Source: Deltaproteobacteria bacterium
Lineage (GTDB): Bacteria; Desulfobacterota; SM23-61
Length of the DNA: 9,494 bases
Direction of reading: 5' to 3'
NCBI GenBank assembly: GCA_026388915.1
Contig: JAPLIW010000809.1
Location: forward strand, 1-9,494
The notes under the pieces were generated by a model. The model saw only the letters and a list, made by a program, of their open reading frames with translations. It made no database searches and had not been told where the DNA came from. A program made the translations under genes and the position numbers. Numbering within the stretch: position 1 is the stretch's first letter; every line of letters begins with the position of its first letter. Shown one piece after another: positions 5,247-9,494 of the stretch.

Positions 5247-6152
5247 ATGCCCTTGGATGATATAACACGAAAGCGTCTCCTCGTCGCCAAGAGAGTTTTC
5301 GACCATGCTGCAATTCAATCGATGGGTCCGGCGCTTCCCTTTCGCGGCATCCTTGCTGTTATTGCGTTTGACTGGTCGATTGAAGCCGCAATTCGTGCGG
5401 GTTGTCTATTCTTTGATCCCAGTCACCTGCCGCCAAACGAGTTCCATCCGCTTCTTGATCGATGTGAAAAACATCTACTTGATACAAGAAAACAGGGCCT
5501 ACCCAACCGCGCCCATATCGTCCACGTCCATAACATCCGGAATGAGGTACAGCACAAGGGGCGTTATCCCAATGCCTCGGAGGTTCAGGATTGCCGAACT
5601 TATACCCGAGACTTTCTCGCTGATCTTTTCCGGTTGGTCTGGCAGATCTCGATTGACGACCTTCGAAGCTCAGATATTATCAGAAATGCCAGAGCCAAGG
5701 GGTTTATCCGTGATGCGGAGGTGGCACATAAAGGGGGAGAGCTCAAGAAAGCGATTGAGTGTGCGATTGCTGCCCTCCGATGGGCGCTGCTGGAGATTGG
5801 GGACTCCGTTATTGGGTCATTCCCTGGTTTCGCCAAGGGTTTGGCTGTCCTCGACTCAAGGAACAAAGTGAATGAGGACTATTCGCGGAACGCGCTGCGG
5901 GTTTTCACGCGGATGAGGGACGTCTTACTCTCTTACATCCTGGGATTGGACATGGCTGACTTCGCCAAGTGTTCTGCCCTGGCCCCATCGGTGGTTTTTG
6001 CGATCGATGGAACCCCGAACTTCTTCTATTTCCAAGATTTCAATACAACAACAGATCAAGTTGAGTGGGTAGTGGCTTTCTGTACGGCCTCGATCATAAG
6101 CATCGAGGACCGAGTCGGGGATCTGGATAAGCCATTTGGCATCAGCCCATAA
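5247..6152 (+). CDS. Unrecognised protein with a HEPN-like R-x4-H motif
   Basis: This 301-residue, mostly helical soluble protein has no signal peptide or membrane segment. Its clearest feature is RNEVQH (R98 to H103) in the context 'HNIRNEVQHKGRYPNASEVQ', followed by an amphipathic helix (CRTYTRDFLADLF, 116-128). R-x4-6-H with a polar residue after the arginine is the catalytic signature of HEPN ribonucleases, found in abortive-infection, toxin and CRISPR effector proteins. The upstream helix DWSIEAAIRAGCLFF (42-56) fits the first long HEPN helix. Residues 140-301 form a second helical region that I cannot assign. ATG 5247 has only a weak upstream purine stretch (CCGGA, about 15 bases away), so translation initiation may be poor. 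Its base composition differs from the A+T-rich gene before it. It is the last gene before the right attachment repeat. A defence or RNase role is inferred from the motif and island context. Confidence 0.7.
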   Translation: MPLDDITRKRLLVAKRVFDHAAIQSMGPALPFRGILAVIAFDWSIEAAIRAGCLFFDPSHLPPNEFHPLLDRCEKHLLDTRKQGLPNRAHIVHVHNIRNEVQHKGRYPNASEVQDCRTYTRDFLADLFRLVWQISIDDLRSSDIIRNARAKGFIRDAEVAHKGGELKKAIECAIAALRWALLEIGDSVIGSFPGFAKGLAVLDSRNKVNEDYSRNALRVFTRMRDVLLSYILGLDMADFAKCSALAPSVVFAIDGTPNFFYFQDFNTTTDQVEWVVAFCTASIISIEDRVGDLDKPFGISP

Positions 6153-6196
6153 GAAAACATTTGAAACTTGGTGCTTATAGTGCTAAGGGTGCTGCC

Positions 6197-6214
6197 GGTG
6201 TCACAATGGTGTCA
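6197..6214 (+). repeat. Direct repeats of GGTGTCA near the right attachment site
   Basis: GGTGTCA occurs at 6197-6203 and 6208-6214, 11 bases (about one helical turn) apart. A 10-base extended form, TGGTGTCAAA (6207-6216), recurs at 6415-6424, just beyond the right repeat. Such spaced short repeats next to an attachment core could be recombinase arm sites. Apart from these, the 6153-6324 gap contains only the inverted repeat below and no gene. Confidence 0.35.
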
Positions 6215-6253
6215 AATTAAAACTGCATTTAAATACACTGGCGAGGGTTTCAG

Positions 6254-6270
6254 TGTCCACGCAGTGGACA
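6254..6270. repeat. Inverted repeat TGTCCAC-GCA-GTGGACA
   Basis: A perfect 7-bp inverted repeat with a 3-base spacer lies 54 bases before the right tRNA-Val repeat. CAGTG elements flank it (6251-6255 and 6262-6266). It may be a protein-binding site, for example for an accessory recombination or regulatory protein. There is no uridine tract, so it is not a terminator. Confidence 0.4.
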
Positions 6271-6324
6271 TAAGGCTTTAAAATCTAAGTAAAAACAACC
6301 CCTTATCATCTTGATATTGATGCC

Positions 6325-6369
6325 CTCACATACCGGAGGTCGGAGGTTCAATTCCTCTACCGCCTACCA
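6325..6369 (+). repeat. Right attachment-site repeat (orphan tRNA-Val 3' fragment)
   Basis: Forty-five bases identical to 2205-2249 cover the anticodon loop, anticodon 3' stem, T-arm, acceptor 3' strand and CCA. The preceding bases do not form the 5' half of a tRNA, so this is not a functional tRNA. It marks the right boundary of the island. Confidence 0.9.
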
Positions 6370-6375
6370 ATTATT

Positions 6376-6409
6376 ACGGGGAGTTAGTTAACTCCCCGTT
6401 TTGTTTTTT
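6376..6409 (+). terminator. Intrinsic terminator after the tRNA fragment; probably the original host terminator
   Basis: ACGGGGAGTT (6376-6385) and AACTCCCCGT (6390-6399) form a perfect 10-bp stem with a 4-base loop, followed by TTTGTTTTTT. It lies 6 bases after CCA. Before the island inserted, this would have been the terminator of tRNA-Val; that is inferred from the repeat geometry. Confidence 0.85.
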
Positions 6410-6535
6410 CGGGCTGGTGTCAAAATAGGGGCATGGTTTTTAAGCGAGAACCTTCGTAGATGTCTGGCCGGACGCCGATCAGTTCCGGCAACCAGTTCTT
6501 CCTTAAGTCGAAAACCAATGGAACCTTGACAACCT

Positions 6536-6564
6536 CCCAATGGGCGCCTATGCTTGAATCTTTC
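6536..6564 (+). promoter_or_regulatory. Candidate sigma-70 promoter for kup
   Basis: TTGACA (6536-6541, six of six) and TATGCT (6559-6564, four of six) are separated by 17 bases. The predicted start near 6571 gives a leader of about 56 bases before the TTG start of kup. The stretch 6410-6535 shows no gene I can support. Confidence 0.5.
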
Positions 6565-6626
6565 GTTGATGCTGAAAAAAACAGGGAAGGGTTCTCCTCC
6601 AAACATTCCCTTCTGGAGTTGCAGGA

Positions 6627-8564
6627 TTGCGGCAACCGAAAACTCACCCCGGCGAACACCCAGGCGCCTCCCCCCATGACCCTCCATCCCGTAAACGCTT
6701 GCTGAAGAATGGGACGTTCCTGCTCGCTCTCGGAGCCCTGGGGGTGGTGTACGGCGACATCGGGACGAGCCCTCTTTACACCATCAAGGAATGTTTCCAC
6801 GGGCAACACGCCATCGCTTTGACCCAGGGAAACATTTACGGGGTCATGTCCCTGGTTTTCTGGTCGCTGACCATCGTGGTGAGCATCAAGTACGTGATGT
6901 TCATCCTCCTGGCGGATAATCACGGGGAAGGGGGGATCTTCGCCCTCCTCGGGCTGGTATCGGGGGACCGCAAGGATTTTTCGCCCCGGCTGCGGGCCTT
7001 CGCGGTCTTTGCCGGGATTCTGGGGGCCGGGCTCCTCTACGGAGACGGAATCATCACTCCGGCCATCTCGGTTCTTTCGGCTGTCGAGGGGCTGGAGGTG
7101 GCCACCAAGGCGGCGACCCCGGTCGTATTACCGATCACCTGTGTGGTCCTCTTCCTGCTCTTTTTCCTCCAGCATCGGGGAACGGCGGATATCGGCAAGA
7201 TCTTCGGGCCGGTCATGGTGATCTGGTTTGGCACTATCGCCGCTCTCGGACTCGGATTCATCGCCCGGGAGCCTCGTATTCTTCTGGCGGTGAACCCGGC
7301 GTACGCCTACCGATTCTTTCTGCAGAATCATCTGCATGCCTTCGTCGTCTTCGGGTCGGTGGTGCTCTGCCTGACCGGCGGCGAGGCGCTCTACGCCGAC
7401 CTGGGACACTTCGGGAGGAAGGCCATCCGGCTTTCCTGGATGGGGATGGCCTTTCCCGCCCTGCTCCTCAACTACTTCGGGCAGGGGGCGCTCCTCCTCA
7501 GCAGCCCCGAGCTGAGCGAAAACCCCTTCTATGGATTGGTCCCCAGGGATCTTCTGTACCCCATGGTCGGCCTCGCCACCATCGCCACGGTGATCGCCTC
7601 CCAGGCCTTGATCTCCGGGGTCTTCTCCCTCACGCAGCAAGCCATCGAGCTGGGGTTTTGCCCGCGTCTGGCCATCGTTCATACTTCCCGTGAGGTTCGC
7701 GGCCAGATCTACATGCCGGGCGTGAATTATTCCCTGATGGTCGCATGCCTGGGAGTGGTGATCGGCTTCCGGGAGTCCAGCGGTCTTGCCGGAGCATACG
7801 GAATCGCGGTTACCGGAACCATGACCATCACCTCGGTATTGTTTTTCCTCGTGATCACCCATGCGTGGGGCTGGCCGCGGTGGAAGTCCGTCCCCTTGGT
7901 GGGCATCTTCCTTCTCTTCGACGTATCTTATTTTGGAGCCAACCTCCTCAAGGTCGAAGACGGAGGCTGGTTCACCCTCGTCGCCGCCGCGCTGCTCACC
8001 ATCGGCATGACGACGTGGAGAAAAGGGCGCGCGGAAGTCATGCAGAGGATCGGCGCCCGGCTGCCCCTGGACCTTTTCCTGGAAGATTTTGCCAAACACA
8101 ATATTCCCCGGGTACCCGGGACGGCGGTTTTCATGTCCATCACCCCCAAAGGGACCTCCCCGGTTCTCCTGCACCACCTCAAGCACAACAAGCTCCTGCA
8201 TGAGAAGGTGATCCTCCTCGCCATTCTTCCGGCCAACGTTCCCGTCGTCGCGGGCAAAGATCGGGTGAAAGTGGAGGATTTAGGGCAGGGGTTTTATCGG
8301 GTGGTGGCTCAGAATGGGTATATGCAGAGCCCCCGGGTTCCGGAGATCTTGAAAATGGCCAAGGAATACGGCCTTCCCTTCAACGAGAACGAAACGACCT
8401 ACTTTCTGGGAAGAATGACGGTTTTCCCTACGGGGGATTCGAAGATGTCGCACTGGCGGAAGGGGCTTTTCGCCTTCCTGGCGAGAAATTCCGGGTCTCC
8501 GGCGGGCCATTTCGGTCTGCCCGCCAACCAGGTCGTTGAACTCGGCGCCCAGATCCAGCTCTAA
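6627..8564 (+). CDS. kup: Kup-type low-affinity potassium uptake transporter
   Basis: This 645-residue protein of the KUP/HAK/KT family takes up K+ across the inner membrane, probably by K+/H+ symport. The family signature GALGVVYGDIGTSPLY is at residues 36-51, GLLYGDGIITP lies in the third membrane region, and GGEALYADLGHFG and LLNYFGQGALLL follow further on. About twelve membrane helices occupy residues 28-470. The C-terminal 170 residues form the cytoplasmic domain. Length and domain order match full-length Kup, and no frameshift is seen. The chosen start is TTG 6627 with CTGGAG about 8 bases upstream; a TTG at 6699 (before LKNGTFLLALG) would give a shorter form. The gene is GC-rich and appears native. 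It lies just outside the island, on the opposite side from the potassium channel operon, so two potassium-handling loci are neighbours. Confidence 0.95.
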   Translation: MRQPKTHPGEHPGASPHDPPSRKRLLKNGTFLLALGALGVVYGDIGTSPLYTIKECFHGQHAIALTQGNIYGVMSLVFWSLTIVVSIKYVMFILLADNHGEGGIFALLGLVSGDRKDFSPRLRAFAVFAGILGAGLLYGDGIITPAISVLSAVEGLEVATKAATPVVLPITCVVLFLLFFLQHRGTADIGKIFGPVMVIWFGTIAALGLGFIAREPRILLAVNPAYAYRFFLQNHLHAFVVFGSVVLCLTGGEALYADLGHFGRKAIRLSWMGMAFPALLLNYFGQGALLLSSPELSENPFYGLVPRDLLYPMVGLATIATVIASQALISGVFSLTQQAIELGFCPRLAIVHTSREVRGQIYMPGVNYSLMVACLGVVIGFRESSGLAGAYGIAVTGTMTITSVLFFLVITHAWGWPRWKSVPLVGIFLLFDVSYFGANLLKVEDGGWFTLVAAALLTIGMTTWRKGRAEVMQRIGARLPLDLFLEDFAKHNIPRVPGTAVFMSITPKGTSPVLLHHLKHNKLLHEKVILLAILPANVPVVAGKDRVKVEDLGQGFYRVVAQNGYMQSPRVPEILKMAKEYGLPFNENETTYFLGRMTVFPTGDSKMSHWRKGLFAFLARNSGSPAGHFGLPANQVVELGAQIQL

Positions 8565-8595
8565 GGGGAGCGGTGATTTAGGATTAATTTTTGGC

Positions 8596-8624
8596 TTGAC
8601 AATGCCTACATATTGTAGTACCAA
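8596..8624 (+). promoter_or_regulatory. Promoter-like site with an internal palindrome upstream of the methyltransferase remnant
   Basis: TTGACA (8596-8601) is a perfect -35 box. The -10 at 17 bases' distance, TACCAA (8619-8624), is poor. The inverted repeat CTACA-TAT-TGTAG (8606-8618) fills the spacer. A dyad between -35 and -10 is a typical operator position for autoregulators of restriction-modification or toxin-antitoxin genes. The regulator is not visible here. Confidence 0.4.
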
Positions 8625-8687
8625 GAGATTCAAATACAACATATAGGGGGCTACTGGTTGGCCCTCAGCGCAAGAACCAGCAATACC

Positions 8688-8807
8688 ATGCTTCGGCAAA
8701 TACCAACTTTTCTAGATTTTTTTGCAGGTAGCGGCCTTGTCTCTGAAGGCATGAAAGGCATTTTTCGGCCGGTTTGGGCGAATGATATTTGCAAAAAGAA
8801 AGCCGCT
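8688..8807 (+). pseudogene. 5' fragment of a C5 cytosine-specific DNA methyltransferase
   Basis: About 40 residues starting at ATG 8688 (MLRQIPTFLDFFAGSGLVSE...) match the N-terminus of C5 DNA methyltransferases. The S-adenosylmethionine-binding motif I is DFFAGSG (residues 10-16), and 'VWANDICKKKA' corresponds to the second strand region. Homology ends near 8807, where the sequence becomes the AAAGGGGTC repeats of a transposon end. The catalytic Pro-Cys motif and the target-recognition region are absent, so it cannot be active. The frame stays open by chance to 8984. An in-frame TTG at 8658 with AGGGGG upstream is an alternative start. It is probably a disrupted solitary methyltransferase or part of a restriction-modification system. 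Confidence 0.8.
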
Positions 8808-8818
8808 GGTAAAGGGTC

Positions 8819-8858
8819 TAAAGGGGTCAAGTCTGCGTTAAAGGGGTCAAGTCTGCGT
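8819..8858. repeat. Two perfect 20-bp tandem repeats at a RAYT transposon end
   Basis: TAAAGGGGTCAAGTCTGCGT occurs at 8819-8838 and again at 8839-8858. A degenerate partial unit, TAAAGGGTC, precedes them at 8810-8818. The second copy contains the stop codon of the minus-strand transposase (TGA, 8849-8847). Position and arrangement suggest the terminal recognition repeats of the transposable unit. They mark the point where methyltransferase homology is lost. Confidence 0.75.
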
Positions 8859-9494
8859 TTGATTCATAAAGAGATTGTCTATGATTTTCTGGATGCGCTT
8901 TTGCATCTGCCGGTCACCCTCCATTTGAGCTTTCACCCGGCCTATCGCGCTGCTCGCAGAGCTATATCGATTCATCCGAAATAAGCGGCCCACCTCATTC
9001 AGAGTGTCATGTCTTATCTCCCGGGTCAAGTAAATGGCAACATTTCTCGGCTCGTTGAATCGCCCCCTCTGCGACCTGAGAAGTTCATCTCTTTTTATTC
9101 CGTACACCGCGCAGACTACCTTAAGGATATCTGCCGCCGCCGGTGCCAGAACCTTGGATTCAGGAACCTCGGGGTGCTGCCTTGGAACAAAGAACCTCTT
9201 TTTGATTCGCTGAACAAATCCCTTACTGCCCAGAATCGACGGCCACTTTTTGCCTTCGTAGATCTTGAGGAGGCCCACATCATCCTCTTCACAGACAAAT
9301 CTATGATAAGTTTCCAGCCGTTTTCCTTCTTCTTTATGAAGCATAGAAAGAATAAATTCTTTGTAGAGCCAATTCCACTTTCGCAAAGTGGATAAATAAC
9401 CGCGATGGCTGCTCCACGGATATGCTTCTAGGTCCTCTACCCATCCAGCCCTCAGGGGATTCCGATGGATGTACCTCATTACCTGCAAGAGATA
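8847..9494 (-). CDS. REP-associated tyrosine (Y1) transposase with DnaA-like C-terminal domain, partial at window edge
   Basis: The visible 215 residues are the C-terminal part; the N-terminal His-hydrophobic-His nuclease motif lies beyond base 9494. The segment 'RYIHRNPLRAGWVEDLEAYP' with WSSHRGYL after it is the hallmark of RAYT/IS200-like Y1 proteins. The last 100 residues (ILKVVCAVYGIKRDELL, then 'RNVAIYLTREIRHDTLNEVG' and the following SSASSAIGRV) resemble the DnaA domain-IV DNA-binding fold often fused to this group. The frame is open to the edge, and the TTG at 9488 is an internal codon, not the start. These enzymes cut and join single-stranded DNA at palindromic or repeat ends. The gene terminates within the 20-bp repeats and is the likely agent, or partner, of the insertion that cut the methyltransferase gene. 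Confidence 0.92.
   Translation of the reverse strand, partial: YLLQVMRYIHRNPLRAGWVEDLEAYPWSSHRGYLSTLRKWNWLYKEFILSMLHKEEGKRLETYHRFVCEEDDVGLLKIYEGKKWPSILGSKGFVQRIKKRFFVPRQHPEVPESKVLAPAAADILKVVCAVYGIKRDELLRSQRGRFNEPRNVAIYLTREIRHDTLNEVGRLFRMNRYSSASSAIGRVKAQMEGDRQMQKRIQKIIDNLFMNQTQT

Larger units (their letters stand above)
2205..6369. mobile_element. Integrase-less genomic island inserted at tRNA-Val (CIME-like)
   Basis: The island is bounded by the 45-bp direct repeats at 2205-2249 and 6325-6369, whose starts are exactly 4,120 bp apart. The intact tRNA lies at the left end and the orphan 3' fragment at the right, as left by tyrosine-recombinase integration into a tRNA gene. Cargo in order is a DUF433 gene, a toxin-antitoxin pair, an XRE regulator, a putative small RNA, an A+T-rich TPR/membrane protein and a HEPN-like protein. 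Composition changes from gene to gene (3875-5074 is far more A+T-rich than 5247-6152 or the flanks), suggesting mosaic assembly. No integrase, excisionase, transposase, relaxase or phage gene is present. It may be a deletion derivative, a decayed element, or a cis-mobilizable element moved by a recombinase encoded elsewhere. Confidence 0.8.

Noticed and set aside
6325..6369. A second tRNA gene
   Set aside because: Only the 3' half is present. The upstream bases do not supply an acceptor 5' strand, a D-arm or a complete anticodon stem.
6420..6923. Minus-strand open frame upstream of and overlapping kup
   Set aside because: Half of it is antisense to kup, and the remainder (6420-6626) matches no family I know. 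The good promoter for kup lies within it, so a promoter/leader region explains it better.
7128..8201. 357-codon minus-strand open frame inside kup
   Set aside because: It lies entirely antisense to a textbook Kup gene. Its translation is low-complexity, rich in Gly, Asp, Glu and His, with no recognisable family.
8819..8858. CRISPR repeats
   Set aside because: The two 20-mers are directly adjacent with no spacer, and no cas genes are in the window.

Overview
The window looks like chromosomal DNA of a Gram-negative, probably anaerobic, bacterium of the former Deltaproteobacteria. This is inferred from gene style: a TrkA-type potassium channel, a Kup transporter, a REP-associated Y1 transposase with a DnaA-like tail, and many short G-rich or heptameric intergenic repeats. 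No marker gene fixes the taxon. The flanks are GC-rich. The middle is an accessory segment of mixed base composition.

Left flank (1-2172): a two-gene operon on the minus strand encodes an MthK-like potassium channel with RCK domains, then a stand-alone cyclic-nucleotide-binding protein 13 bases downstream. A promoter-like site precedes the channel gene. The 326-base gap between this operon and the tRNA holds a palindromic repeat, heptamer repeats and several AGGCA-type repeats.

Middle (2173-6410): a complete tRNA-Val (anticodon CAC, CCA encoded) starts at 2173. Its 3' part, from the anticodon loop to CCA (45 bases, 2205-2249), is repeated without a mismatch at 6325-6369. This is the layout left by a tyrosine recombinase integrating into a tRNA gene, so 2250-6369 is read as a 4,120-bp integrated island. 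It contains no integrase or other mobility gene. Its cargo is a DUF433 antitoxin-like gene without a clear toxin, a complete RelB/RelE-like toxin-antitoxin pair, a small XRE-type regulator on the opposite strand, an apparent small RNA (near-consensus promoter, about 95 nt, terminator), an A+T-rich TPR-like protein with two C-terminal membrane helices, and an unrecognised protein carrying a HEPN-like R-x4-H motif. Both tRNA 3' ends are followed by their own intrinsic terminator. The right-hand one is probably the host tRNA's original terminator.

Right flank (6411-9494): a Kup-type potassium transporter has a good candidate promoter. Downstream is a 5' remnant of a C5 cytosine DNA methyltransferase, cut off after about 40 codons. 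The cut lies at two perfect 20-bp tandem repeats that also contain the stop codon of a minus-strand REP-associated (RAYT) transposase, which runs off the right edge. The best reading is that this transposon end disrupted the methyltransferase.

Overall, two potassium-handling loci flank a tRNA-anchored, integrase-less cargo island of toxin-antitoxin and possible defence genes. The likeliest sources of new biology are the island's small RNA, its HEPN-like protein and its membrane TPR protein.
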